DNA of 64,000 bases from the NCBI GenBank assembly GCA_036417435.1, contig CM070903.1, positions 80,221,501 through 80,285,500 of the forward strand, written 5' to 3'. The translations under genes were made by a program, and so were the position numbers. Source of the stretch: Inia geoffrensis (taxonomy: Eukaryota > Chordata > Mammalia > Artiodactyla > Iniidae). Positions 1 through 12,419 of this stretch are shown here, piece after piece. The notes under the pieces are model-generated. The model ran no database searches. It was not told where the DNA came from and worked only from the letters and a program-made list of their open reading frames with translations. Numbering within the stretch: position 1 is the stretch's first letter; each line of letters begins with the position of its first letter.

Positions 1-1115
1 TCTTTTTGAATTAGTGTTTTTGTTTTCTATGGATAAATACCCAGAAGTGGAATCACTGGATTGTATGGTAGTTCTATTTTTAATTTTTTGAGGAAACTCC
101 ATAGTTTTTCCCATAAGTGGCTCTTCTAATATACATTCTCACCAACAGTCCTCTAGGGTTCCCTTTTCTCCACATCCTTGCCAACACTTATTATTTCTTG
201 TCTTTTTGATAATAGCCTTTCTGAGAGGTATGAGGTGACATCTCTCACTGTGGTTTTGATTTGCATTTCCCTGATGATTAGTGATGCTGAACAGATTTTC
301 ATGTGCCCATTGGCCATGTGTATTTCTTCTTTGGAAAAAATGTCTATTCATATCCACCACCCATTTTTCCATCAGATTTTTTTTTGATATTAAATTGTAA
401 GAGTTCCTTATACATTTTGGATATTAAGAATATCATTTACAGATATCTTCTCCCATTGAAATTGCTTTCCATTTTGTTGATGGTTTCCTTCACTGTGCAA
501 ACAGTTTTAATTGGATGCAGTCCCATTTGTTTAATTTTGTTTTTGCCCTTGACTGAGGAAACAGATTCCCCACCCTCCCCTCCGCGCCCAAGTACTGCTA
601 AGGCCAATGTCAAAGAGTGCATTATCTATGTTTTTTTCCAAGAGTTTTATGTTTTCAGGTCCTATATTTAAGTCTTTCATCCATTTTAAGTTTCTTTTTG
701 TATATGGTATATGAAAGTAGTCTAGTTTCATTCTTTTGCAAGTAGCTGCCCAGTTTCTCCAAACACATTTCTTGAAGAGACTGTCTTCCCCATTGTTATA
801 TTCTTGCCTCCTTTCCATAGATTAATTGACCGTGTAAGTGTGGGCTTATTTATGGGCTCTGTTCTGTTCCACTGAGCTATGTGTCAGGTTTGGTCCAATA
901 CCGTTCCGTTTTGATTACCTTCGCTTTGTAACAGTTTGAAATGAGGGAGCGTGATAACTCCGGCTTCTTCTTTCTCAAAATTGCTTTGACGACGTGGGGC
1001 CTTTTGTGCTTCCATACACATTTTAAGGGTTTTTGTTCTAATTCTGTGAAAAATGTTACGGGTATTTTGATAGGGATTGCACTGAATCTGTAGATTGCCT
1101 GGGTTATCCTAGGAC
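1..1115 (-). mobile_element. Old L1 fragment, ORF2 C-terminal region
   Basis: The reverse complement matches the same part of L1 ORF2 as 12680-13800, but it is more diverged. The element continues beyond base 1. Frames are broken throughout; there is a short unmatched stretch near 560-600. Confidence 0.88.
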
Positions 1116-1607
1116 TTGGGACGCGCTGGGTGACCTTAGCAGATAGGCTAGAGCACCTGGACCATGTTCCTGCAATACTATAAGGTGGAAGGGGAATGCA
1201 AAAAATGGCACTCTCTGGCTCCTCTGACACCAGAGAGTTCCAGCAGTTTCCTGACCATTTGGCAGATGCATTAGGGCTAGCAAATGGATTTGTTCTCCCG
1301 TATGCTCTAGGTGTCCTTTAAACTGCTCCTTTTTCACTGTGCTTCAGAGTGGGTGAGTCTGTGTGCAGGCCCCTCAGTGATGTCCCTTTCCACTGCAGGT
1401 TTCTGCATCGAGGGTGGGGTTCCTGTCAGTACTGTATCTCCATCTGTCCCACCCGTCTCTATGTGGTCCCTCTACCGTTTGTTGTGCAGAAGCCACTCAA
1501 TCAGCTCTCAGTTCTTCTTCAGGAGGCACTGCTCTATATGCAGGTATAGATTTAGTGTGTCTGTGGGAGAAGGTGATTTCAGGGTCTTCCTACATTGTAA
1601 TCTTGGA
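1116..1607 (-). mobile_element. Probable old L1 5'UTR joined to the ORF2 end
   Basis: On the minus strand the segment starts ccaagattacaatgtagg and continues with gaagaccctgaaatcacc. From memory this resembles the start of old mammalian L1 5'UTRs (ccaagatggcgga...). It later carries ctggaactctctggtgtc. It runs directly into ORF2 sequence at about 1115, so ORF1 and most of ORF2 are absent. The assignment rests on recalled consensus. Confidence 0.55.
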
Positions 1608-1679
1608 CTGGAAATTCATTTCATTTTTAAAATGGGGTTTTTGAAACGCCAACGTTTTAAAATTTTTATAAAATACAAT

Positions 1680-1742
1680 TTATTGTGTGTTTTTTTTTTT
1701 TTAATTTGGCTTGTGGGTTTTTTCTTTTTTTTTTTTTTTTTT
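1680..1742. repeat. T-rich tract
   Basis: Two runs of T (about 1690-1702 and 1723-1743) separated by a short G-containing spacer. It could be the complement of an A-tail. Confidence 0.6.
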
Positions 1743-1852
1743 TGATATCTTCTCCAGGAAATCTTTTCTTCCCCAAGCATCACAAGGATTTTCTATGTTT
1801 TCTTGTAAAAGTCTTATAATTTAGCTTTGACATTTAGGTCTATGACCCAAAA
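1743..1852 (-). mobile_element. L1 ORF2 fragment, minus orientation
   Basis: The reverse complement matches the L1 ORF2 C-terminal region around the agacctaaatgt block, also seen in the L1 at 13330-13360. It meets an opposite-orientation L1 piece at about 1853. Confidence 0.65.
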
Positions 1853-2165
1853 CATGTGTAAGGCCTTTACAATGAGAACCATAAGACATTGCTGAGAGAA
1901 ATTAAAGAAGATCTAAATAAAGAGAGAAATATGCCATGTTCACGTATTGGAAGACAAGTTAAGGTGTCATTTCTCCCCAATTTTATTGGCACAAATTGGT
2001 AAACTGATTGTAAATTTTACATGGAAATGCAAAGAATGCAAAATAGTCCAAATAATTTTAAAAAAGAACACAGTTGGAGGACTTATGTTATCTGATATCA
2101 GGATTTGATCTAAAGGTACAGTAATTAAGACAGGAGTACTGGTACAAGGATAGATATAAAGATAA
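1853..2165 (+). mobile_element. L1 ORF2 fragment, plus orientation
   Basis: Sense match to the ORF2 region with cattgctgagagaaattaaa and, further on, gttggaggacttatg and ggtacagtaattaag. It lies head to head with 1743-1852, suggesting an old inverted L1. Confidence 0.7.
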
Positions 2166-2169
2166 AAAT

Positions 2170-5030
2170 ATTAAAATTAAATTATGTAATCTTTCTCTCT
2201 TTTTCTCACCTGGGATTCCCCAATTCAAAGTGCATTTTGATTAGCTCAGTGGACCCAAATGCATTGAAGAAGGTTCTATTATATTTCTTTTCCATAAGAG
2301 TTTGCCACGAAATTTCAAGGTTTTTTGTTTAAATAGCATGTTTAGGAAAGCATCACACTTCCTTTACTAATTTCCTCTATAAGGATACTAAAAACTAGTA
2401 TTTTGATTTTTTTTTATGGTTCATACCAGTGAAACATACTAATGCCTTTTTATTTGCTTTCCTCTCCAGGAGAACATTTGTACATATTTTATCAAATATA
2501 TTACTATTGTCCCTCAAATTGTTTTATTTGCTAAAAAAAATAATTGTGTATGGTCATGGAAACTGAGAAGAGGTGGATGATCAGCAGAGAGATTTTACAT
2601 TCTGTCAAGAGATCGAATTAATACCTGGTTTTTGATGTTAAACAAACAAAAGAACAAACAAAACTACACACTTTTTTTTTCCTGGTGTGGGAAGGATGAT
2701 AATCATTTTGCAACTCACAGATTCAAATTTAAAAGTATTTCATTACGATGAAGTCATTTCTTACGGATCACTATATAAAGATATGAATTTTACAGCCTGC
2801 TGAGCATATCAAATAAGTTTATATGATCAAAATCTGAAGACAAAAGACTTCTAAATGGTCCTTACCCTACGAATTCAGGCTTATTTTTCATTTCTTACCA
2901 TTTATTGTGCCTGAAATATTTAAAGGAAGTTATGAGGGCCTGAAGTATGAAGCACTTCTTATAAAGGAATATTCTTCACTAATAAGTGAATGTAATTTTT
3001 CTAGCTCTGTGGAATAAAATATTCATAATGGATTAATGTGAAAGGATAGAGACACAATTAAATGTAATTTCTCCTTATTAAAATTGATGTCAGATATTGG
3101 GCTTAGATAAGTATGCTTTAATAGAAAATATGAATGTAGCAGAGTGTAAAATATGTTACTATATTACTTTTTTCTTGCAGTCCTAAAATGCAAGAGTACA
3201 CTCAGAAGTCCGCAGGTAGATCCATTACTCATTGCTATTATTATGAGCAAATTAAGCCTCACAGCCCATTAGGTACCATAGTCCCTATTGCAAAAGCAAC
3301 ATTTAGTAAACAAATTGGCTTGATGATGCCTGAGATAACATCCACATGAGCTCTCTATTGACAACCTGGAGGAAATCACCTTCCAGAGTCTGTTAGTGCA
3401 TACAGAAATACATTTTGGCCCTGGATGGGCATAGATAACACCCTTGCAGAGTTCTGTGGGCGTTCAGACTGAGAAGCAAAAGGCAAATTTTTTATTACTT
3501 TTTAGTATCAACACATTCGAGACAATGATGGATATTGAATGATAGTCATTGATCATTTACCTTTATGAAATGTGAGATATATGTGAGGACCTAAGAAGCA
3601 ACTTTCAGAGATTATTATAAAAAGGCACCATTGTCAGTCAAACTGTTTTATCAAGCAAGAGTAAGGGATTACTCCCAATTCTGGCCTTTAGCTGGAGATA
3701 AAGATAGGATGATGGCAGCTCAAAGGACTATCAAAAACTCTGGTCTTTAGTAGGCTTATAGATAACACTGTTACACCCACGTCAACCTGGTTTATCAAGA
3801 ATATTTGTGACCCTGAAGTAACTAACTCCCATCTCCAATTACAAGGCTCTTCTATCAGATGGGAACAGATTTTCAGGAACTTCTGGATTTGTCTTATCAC
3901 CCCATCCCCAGTTTCCCAGAATTCATCTTCTAAAGAATCATGCAACGACACACCATTTGAAATGAAAAGTCCTCCATCATAGGACTATAGAAAGTTATCC
4001 CTATACAACCTCCTAAGAACCAGCACAGATCCTTCAATATTACAGAGAATTACATGTTTCCCTCCTGACTTCTGTTTTCCAATTGCTCCATGTTTTCCAA
4101 CCTCCATGTCTTTGCTGAAGTTACTCCTACCTTCTTCATGCCCTGCAACCCCTTTTCACCAACCACAAGTATAAATAATTATCCAAAGCCTGTCTCAAAT
4201 GCTGCCTTCTGACAGAAGGCAGACAAGAAACCAGTTCTTTCCTTCTCTCCTTCTAATAAATACTGCAATATTCCCCTGCTATGAATTGCCTGTTTAAAAC
4301 TTTGGCCCATTTTTCTGTTGGGTCATTCAGGAACCCTTTCTTTATACTCCCAAAGTATCTATAACATCTCCCTTCTTCAAATTATTGTAGCAATTTTGGC
4401 TCTTTTCAGGCAATCGTATTAATTCAGTTTGTGTTACAGGGATTTGTATAATTGACTGATCTCCACGATAAGATCTTGAGAACCTTTACAGCAAAAACAT
4501 TTATTTATGTACTCCATGGGATCCCAGCCTATGCCTGATAGAAGGACCTCAGATAAGTATATACAGTGGTAAGCCCCCATTTTTAAGAGAATTTTTTAAA
4601 CAATCAGGACAGCAAGTCTTTGCAAGAAAGGAGTTTGATATTTAGGCCAGTTAATGTTCTCATGGTGAGAGATGAAAGGTGCGTTGCTCCTTGGTTTATA
4701 GGAATTATGTCTTGATAGTGCCAAATGAAGGAATAAAATGAATATAACTTTCATATCAAAAGTCAAAGAGACATAGCACCAGGGATCCAATTAAATGTTC
4801 AAAGTTAAGAGTTAGGGGACACCAGAAAACTTGTGCTATCAACAAAGAAACCGTTTACATTTGTGATTAAAAGCAGCCCACATTCTATCAAGTGACTATG
4901 TTTGGAAATGGGAATCCCTCGTACCTATATAAAGCACCACAGTAAAATAGAGAGCTTTAAACTCACCACTAGGGTAGACTAAAATTCTCCAGATGGTCTC
5001 AGTCACATTACTATATTTAGAAAGGAGCAC
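2170..5030. other. Intron sequence without recognised features
   Basis: AT-rich LPP intron. I could not name a repeat, exon or RNA gene here. Confidence 0.5.
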
Positions 5031-5032
5031 TC

Positions 5033-5320
5033 AGGAGCAAGGTTTCTGAAGTCATATTATCTGCCTTTAAGACCTGGCTTTGTCACTTACTGGTGTGTGT
5101 CCTTGGGCAAATCACCTAACCTATCTGGACATAAGTTTCCTCCCCTGGTGAAACAGATATAATGTTTTATTATGTAATAATATTATTACTCAATATGTTG
5201 CAAAAGGTATAATCATACCTACTTAAGCAGAGTTGCTGTGGGAATTACATGTCAATGCATAAAAAGCGCTTTGCAAAGCACCTAGCGCATCTATAAATAC
5301 CATCTTTACTGTTATTGTTA
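5033..5320 (+). repeat. MIR SINE
   Basis: Core sequence gtcacttactggtgtgtg, then ccttgggcaaatcacctaac, and a 3' part with aaaaagcgctttgcaaagca. Confidence 0.85.
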
Positions 5321-5618
5321 TTGCCAAAGAGCCTGCGGATACCCTGCGTGACTGATCCTCATTTGGAATAACACTGCTGAGAGCTTGTTTGTTATGAAAT
5401 TTAATTTCCTCATAAACAGATCAAGATGTGGGACTAAGAACAAAAACGCGGTCCCTGACTCTACTGAAATAAAAGCATACAGGTACCAAAAATAATAACA
5501 GCAAAAAGTGGGGGAGGTGAGAAGGGGAAGAAAAAGAGAATGTACGTTGGGTGGGAAGGTTACAACAGACAAGATATTTCAATTTATGTCTGGAATTTTT
5601 TAAAAAACAAACAGCAAG

Positions 5619-5832
5619 GGGCTTCCCTGGTGGCACAGTGGTTGAGAGTCCACCTGCCGATGCAGGGGACACGGGTTCGTGCCCTAGTCCGGGAAGATCC
5701 CACATGCCGCGGAGCGGCTGGGCCCGTGAGCTGTGGCCGCTGAGCCTGCACGTCCGGAGCATGTGCTCCACAACTGGAGAGACCATAACAGTGAGAGGCC
5801 TGCATACCGCAAAAAAAAAAAAAAAAAAAAAA
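5619..5832 (+). mobile_element. CHR SINE
   Basis: Full-length copy starting ggcttccctggtggcacag, ending in about 22 A. The flanks aaacaaacag and aaataaacag suggest an imperfect target-site duplication. Confidence 0.94.
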
Positions 5833-6718
5833 GTAAAAATAAACAGTAAATGAGAACAGGTTGCCACAAGATGTGGAATAGGCCACATCGTAGAATAAGG
5901 TAGGTTGGAGCTAAGAAAGCGGTAAAGTAAAGGCTGAACTGCAGACCATTCTAAACTAAAGGTTTCCTGGACATGATGACTACAGTCTCAATCTGAATCA
6001 CAGGGTCGGAAAAGGTGGATTTACACTTCCTTAGTCCCATACTTAGAGGGCACTGTCACATTTCCTAAGGCCATTAGACATCTCAAAATCCACGATGGGT
6101 TTATTCAGCAACAAACCACAGCCAACGCCAGCCAAAAATCACTGATGCTGAAGTGGTGTGAGGGTCTAGGACTGCCTAAGAGCACAGATATTACTGAATA
6201 TATGCTTTCCCCATCTCAAAGCTGATGTCAACTGGGAAGGGGACAACTGGCACCAGTAATTTCTTAGTTCTCTTCCAGAAGAGTGAAAAAGGATGATCAG
6301 TGGGAAGGAGTTCGGAACTTCATCCACAGGAAATTTAGCCTGGGCTACTTACTGTCTGCCAGGGTTGGCAGGCCCATGGGTATACAGGGAAGGGCTCTTG
6401 CGTAAAACACTGGCTCGTAGAATCTTTGAGCCCAAAGAGACAATCTCAACAAATCTCTCTGGATTCTAGAATCCAGGTCCCCCCACTTCCAATCTAGAAC
6501 TCTCTTCACTATCTCACTCACAACTTAATTTACTTGTTCTTTCTTACACTCTTATTTTGCTAGTTAGTTCTATTTCTCTTTTTTAAATGTATTTTATGAT
6601 TACAAAAATAGCACATGTTCATTGTAGTTACTTTGAAAATTAAGGAAAATTATGAAGAAAGTAATAATCATACGATCTGATTAGTGAGAAGTAGTCTGTT
6701 TACATTTTAATGTGTTTT

Positions 6719-6929
6719 TTTTGTTTTTTGTTTTTTTGCGGTACGCAGGCCTCTCACTGTTGTGGCCTCTCCCGTTGCGGAACACAGGCTCCGGACGCGC
6801 AGGCTCAGCGGCCATGGCTCACGGGCCCAGCCGCTCCGCGGCACGTGGGATCTTCCCGAACCGGGGCACGAACCCGTGTCCCCTGCATCGGCAGGCGGAC
6901 TCTCAACCACTGCGCCACCAGGGAAGCCC
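6719..6929 (-). mobile_element. CHR SINE
   Basis: Reverse-complement copy with T-rich tail complement at its left and gccaccagggaagccc at its right. The 12-bp duplication ttaatgtgtttt flanks it (6707-6718 and 6930-6941). Confidence 0.95.
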
Positions 6930-7580
6930 TTAATGTGTTTTCTTAAAGAACTTCTACACGTATTTTTAACTTACGTTTGATCATACTGAATACACAAGTT
7001 TAAACCATTCCCCCTCCCACAGAAGAGCATTTTCCTAATATTACATTCTTCAAATACAGTATTTTAATATCGCATCATTTGGGATCTACAATATTTTATA
7101 AAACAGGTTCCCTACTTTTGGTCATTTCAACTTTCAATTTCTCATTATAAATTATTCCTCAGTGAACGTTTTTGTAAATAGGTTTTGTTCAAATTTCTAT
7201 TTCCTTGGGATAGATAGATGATATATGTGTTTATACGTGCATCTCTCTCCCTGTCTGCCTGCCTATCATCTATTTGGACTGAGAAATATGAAACATTTAA
7301 AGTTCTTGAAGAATACTGCCAAATAATTTTCCAGAACTACTGGGCTAATTTATGCTCCCACCAGCTGCAGATGAGAGTAGTTTTTTTTCCCTAAATTTTT
7401 GCTAATTTTATATGAAAAACTAGACTTCAGTTGCTTTAATTTTTGTTTCATTTTAGTGAGAATAAAATTTAAGTTAATCATCCACTGTACTTATTCTGTT
7501 AAGAATTGTTTACAGCCTTTGTGTTGCCCTATTGGGATTTCTCCAACTGTGTAAAAGTTTTCATATCATATATATCATAT

Positions 7581-7598
7581 ATAATAAATATTTATTAT
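7581..7598. repeat. AT palindrome
   Basis: An 18-bp perfect palindrome ataataaatatttattat inside an AT-rich stretch. Confidence 0.8.
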
Positions 7599-7699
7599 CA
7601 TATTTATTGCAAATATAATTCCCATTTATTTTTTCTTAATTTTAATCTCTAACATTTATAAATACTTTAAATTTTTTCTCAAATCTATTGCTAATATCT

Positions 7700-9200
7700 T
7701 TTGTTATGGTCCTTATTGCTTTATAAGCATAAAGCATAAAGAACATCCTTTCTCAATACTAGATCAGATCAATTCAGATCTGATTACATTTCACCAGAGG
7801 TTATTTTTAAATTGTTAGTTTTTAAACACTGAATTCTTTAATTCATCTGGATTGAGCAGATAGTATGAGTTAAGGAACTTTTTGTTTTTCCAAAAGCACT
7901 ATTCTTTGGATAAGCCATAAAGCTTATTTTTAAAGTAGCTTAAACTTTCAGGAGAGGTTTGTGAAAGGTCCTGTCTACCTCTCCTAATTTCATTCATCCA
8001 AACCACCTCTTGCATGCAAGGCTAGTGGGTACCCTAAGGCAGAATCCCTCTAACTCTGCTAGAATGGTTAAATGAATCAGTTGGCCTATCCCATGTCCAC
8101 CTTTGGAAACTGGCCGTGGTTGGTTTATAACTCCTTATGTCTGACATATCATTCTGAAAAGATTTGGGGGCATTTCTCTTCCTCTATGACTTTAAAATAG
8201 ATTAGGACATTACATACAATGAAAATTGGATCACAATTAAGGTGACTTAACTTGGTTAGTTCATTTAAGCATTTTGCCTTTGTACCTATAAAATCTTTAT
8301 TGTTGATATGCTTAGGGCAGCTCTGCTGAAAGATTAATCAGACCATTTAACTGCCTGAAACAAACACACAATAATCTCTGAGGATCAAGGTTAGAAATGT
8401 CAAGGTCAGTGGTTACTGCATCATGATCTAGCTTAATGAGAAGAATCAGACTCAACAGCATTTGAATTTATAGATATGGATCAGGTGGGCTACCTGCTAA
8501 AAAAAAATTCTGCTTATGATCAAAGATTTGAACTACACTAATTTGAACTACATATGCATATAACTTTCAAGGGTGGAATAAATGAATGCTGGGTTCACAT
8601 GTAGAGGATGGCATTCTTGAATTCAGGGCACAGGGTGACACTGAGTGGCTACAATTTCAAGAAGGGCTGAATACCCTCAGGCTCTTGACCATATGCTCCC
8701 CAAACCTATCAGTGTTTCTCCTGGACTCTTTTCAAACTCAGCAAATGCATCCTTTCCACTGAAGTCATTGGGATGGATGACAATCTTCACAGGTCATCTA
8801 ATCCATGCACCTGCCTTTAGGCAGGGCTGCTTTTAAAACCACCCAGGACAGATGGTTCTTTACTGTTCTCAAAACTCCCCAGGGAAGGAGGTTCCACAGG
8901 CTGCCACAATAATCCATTCCCATGTCTCCCAGTCACCCGTAGGACACTGAATCCTAAGTATTTAGTTAATAGCAGGTGGCAATGAGACAACTCTTTGTCT
9001 CTCTCTGAAGAATTGGCAACGGGCCAAATTAGCCATGGGGCAATTGCCAAAGTGTACAGGAACCCCAATGTTGCTCTGAGCTTTACAGATATCAAGTTAA
9101 GTGAGGGTATTTAGTGTTCCCAGCTGACAAAACACCAAATCCAGCAATGAGCTGGGCACGTTTTATAATGCTCAGTCTGGAATTTATATGTCAGTAATAA
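7700..9200. other. Intron sequence without recognised features
   Basis: No repeat or gene could be named with confidence in this stretch. Confidence 0.45.
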
Positions 9201-9219
9201 ATTTCAAGGCTTAATTTCT

Positions 9220-10815
9220 TTCAATTTAAAAAACAGAAAAATAAAAAGATGAAAATAACTTGGGAATAAATTTCTAAATAATTCTTAGATGGAAGAACTG
9301 AATTATAAAATATTTATAATAAATCTAAAAAGACATAATATCAAAAACCCATGGGATACAGATGAAGTTAAAGGAATATTTATAAAATTAAATGCTTTCA
9401 TTATTAAACAAAAGAGATAGAGAATAAATGAACTAACATTCAGATTAAGATGCTACAACAATGGATAACTAAATGAACTAAAATAAGGTAGGAAATATAA
9501 ATTAATAACACACTAAATGTAATGAGTTAGAAAACAAACAAACAAAAATAACTCCACACACATATACATATACACATAAGAAAACTCTTTAGAAGAGCTT
9601 AGCTAAAAGGAAAACAGGGAAATTAGGCAAAATTTTTAAAAAGAGATAAATATAGACAAAGATATTTTAACAATTACAAGTGAGTAATATGCCTACATCA
9701 TGCTAACACAGTTAAAAATGTTGATGAAATAGATGATTTTTATAGCATTTGGATATAAACTACCAAATGAATTCCAAGAGAAGTTTAAACCCTTCAGCAA
9801 CCCCATAGTCACTGAAGAAATTTAAAAGTTTGTTAAAGATTTACCAATGAAAAAGACAGATGACTTTAAAACTCAGTTCACCCTAATGTTTAAGGAAGAT
9901 ACAATTTCTAAATGAATCAAACTATTCTAGACCATATTAAAAAATGGGAAGCTTTCAAATTGATTTTAGGAGGTTAGCCTATGCTTAATACCAAAATATA
10001 ATATTGTGCAAAAAGAAAAGTAGAGCTCAGTCCTAATTTATGAACATAGGTACAGAATTCTAAATGAATAGCATTAACAACTTGAAGCTATCAGTTTATT
10101 AAATAGTAAAAATTATAAAGTAAAATGTAAACCAACAATGTAAGCATGGGTCTACTTTAGGGAGTCTACTAACATAATTCATTTACATGAATAATTAAAA
10201 GAAAAAATGTAAGTAAGGTTAAGTAAACCTGAAAATTTAATAAAATTTGATGGCTATTTCTAATTTTAAACATACAAGTAAGAGAGAAATAGATTGAAAT
10301 CTCCTATAATAAAAAAGTATTTGACTGAAGCTACTAGTAAACATTATGTCAAAATATGAAATAAATGCTGAAGTCGTTTCTATTGAAATAAGTAAAAAGA
10401 AGAGATGCCCAATATCATTGCTACCATTCAGTAACATTTAAAAAAACTATAGTAAAGCCATAGGACAAGAAAATGAAATAAGCAGTTTAAACACTGGAAA
10501 AGAAAAGACAAAATTGGTAAATAACACTGTATGATTAAAAGAACCCAAGTAACCCCAACAAAAGAATTATAGAACTAATAACATAATTCAGTAATGTGTG
10601 TGGATAGGTAAGTAAAAGTCAAGAGCTTCCTTTTATACAAGCAATTACCATTTAGAAATGGAAACAAACGAATACAAAAATTGCACAATAGGAACAAAAA
10701 TTGATTTAGTTTACTGAGGAAAGATATATGCCTCAGATGAAGAAACTTATAAAAAAAATGTACTGAAGGGCATGAAACAGAATTTAAATAAAGGGAGAGA
10801 ACATCACAAGGAAGC
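9220..10815 (+). mobile_element. Ancient L1 ORF2 remnant
   Basis: Highly decayed, very A-rich sequence follows the order of L1 ORF2. The linker region is near 9360-9420 and the pre-RT block near 9720-9900 (aatttctaaatg...aaactattc). RT-like segments lie near 10390-10440, and a downstream segment near 10700-10760. Stops occur in every frame. Confidence 0.7.
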
Positions 10816-12020
10816 CTAATTAAAAAAAAAATGACTCAAGTACAGAATTATGGAGCAACATGCAAAGAGTAACTTATTTTTCAGAAGTATTATAGAATTT
10901 TTTAGCTTTTTCACAGAGTTTGTTTGTGTGTATGTCTGCATGCATATTAGCATGGATATACGTATACAGATACATACATTTACACAGACACATACATATA
11001 TACACGCATTTTTGGTGAAGGAAAATAAAATGGGATGCGTATACTTTACTGTAGACATAGTCACTCTGCAGCACAGAAATATAGGAATGTTCCATTTAGG
11101 CTATGCCTATTGCACAGTAACAATGAGACTTGGGTTAGAATTTAGGACTGTAAAGGTAATCATCCCTAAAGAAAAAAAGTTCAAACCCTCTGTGGATAAG
11201 ACTATGGCAGCAGGAGCTCAGAGATAGCCAGTGCTGGTGCTTTTTCACCAAGTCTGACTTCCACTTATTCTCCCACTTTGATACCCATGGCCAAAGTAGT
11301 GGCTAGTCCAACTTTTCTCCCTGGCTCAAGTAAGAGAAAATCAAATATCTCTGAGGTGAAACAATAGAATAAAGAGGAGCAGAAAGAAGAAATTTTACAA
11401 CTCTAATAGTTTAAAGAATATTTTTCACTGATATTATTCAGTTTCATCTATATCTCAGTACTGTAGGAGACATATTTAACAATTTTATGAAGAAGAAATA
11501 TGAATCAGACACCTTAAAATTTTTTTACTTTTCTCTTGTCAGTAGGATATTCTTTTATGATCAATACTGGTTCATCTAATTGTTATAATCAGTCAGCATT
11601 AATATGGCAACTTACAGTGCAGTGGTTCCTGGAAGAGGGAATTTTGGATGTAAATGCAAGTGTATCTTGAGGACCATTAAAGCGCATCCCCTTATTTCTC
11701 CTCCTACCCAGACCTCAGAATAAGTTCACTCATTTCTGAATTCTGTCTGACCTGATTCTTATGGTTGGAAATAAACATTTCCACTTGGGAGTCATGTTTG
11801 TTTTCTAATTGAGAAAGAACCCATGCTTTGATGAACACGTCCTTTCCCATAGTACCAGTCATAAGACTCTTTATTTCCCTTTAGTGTCTTCCATAGAGCT
11901 ACTACTCAATTCTAGAACTCTTGGCTTAACTATTTCCAGGAAACACAACCATTTTATAGGACTACCTAAGACTGGCAGGGGGTTGGGGGTAGAGAAACTT
12001 TCCTCCTGGCCTCTTCTCTT
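10815..12020. other. Intron sequence with a degenerate CA/TA-rich patch
   Basis: 10921-11008 is a degenerate TG/CATA-type simple repeat. Nothing else was recognised up to the L1 target site. Confidence 0.5.
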
Positions 12021-12036
12021 TACCCATAAACTCTTT
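12021..12036. repeat. Target-site duplication, left copy (L1)
   Basis: tacccataaactcttt, identical to 16372-16387; it borders the A-tail. Confidence 0.93.
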
Positions 12037-12419
12037 TTTTTTTTTTTTAACATCTTTATTGCAGTATAATTGCTTTACAATGTTGTGTTAGTTTCTGCTT
12101 TATAACAAAGTGAATCAGTTATACATATACATATATCCCCATATCTCTTCCCTCTTGCATCACCCTCCCTCCCACCCTCCCTATCCCACCCCTCTAGGTG
12201 GTCACAAAGCACTGAGCTGATCTCCCTGTGCTACGCGGCTGCTTCCCACTAGCTCTCTATTTTACATTTTGTAGTGTATATATGTCCATGCCACTCTCTC
12301 ACTTCATCCCCAGCTTACCCTTCCCCCTCCCCGTGTCCCCAAGTCCATTCTCTACGAGGTCTGCATCTTTATTCCCATCTTGCCCATAGGTTCTTCATGA
12401 CCACTTTTTCGTTTGTTTT
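12037..12419 (-). mobile_element. L1 3'UTR and A-tail
   Basis: This is the reverse-complemented A-tail followed by the artiodactyl-type L1 3'UTR, with a pyrimidine-rich run at 12162-12195. It is nearly the same sequence as the truncated copy at 60359-60669, so both belong to one subfamily. Confidence 0.88.

Larger units (their letters stand above)
6560..7690 (-). mobile_element. Old L1M-type fragment interrupted by a CHR SINE
   Basis: The reverse complement at 6565-6640 fits the old L1 3' end (tacaatgaacatgtgctatt). 7320-7380 fits the L1-derived block with ctcccaccagctgcag. The CHR SINE at 6719-6929 splits it. The exact limits are uncertain. Confidence 0.5.

Noticed and set aside
5619..5832. 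CHR SINEs as true tRNA genes
   Set aside because: The A- and B-box-like blocks are kept but no cloverleaf or anticodon loop is intact, and the copies end in A-tails with target duplications.
5551..5888. Open frames of 60-155 codons over CHR SINEs here and at 6.7, 15.6, 16.5, 21.3, 28.9, 34.0 and 58.6 kb
   Set aside because: They arise from the GC-rich SINE body, recur on both strands in every copy and have no gene context.
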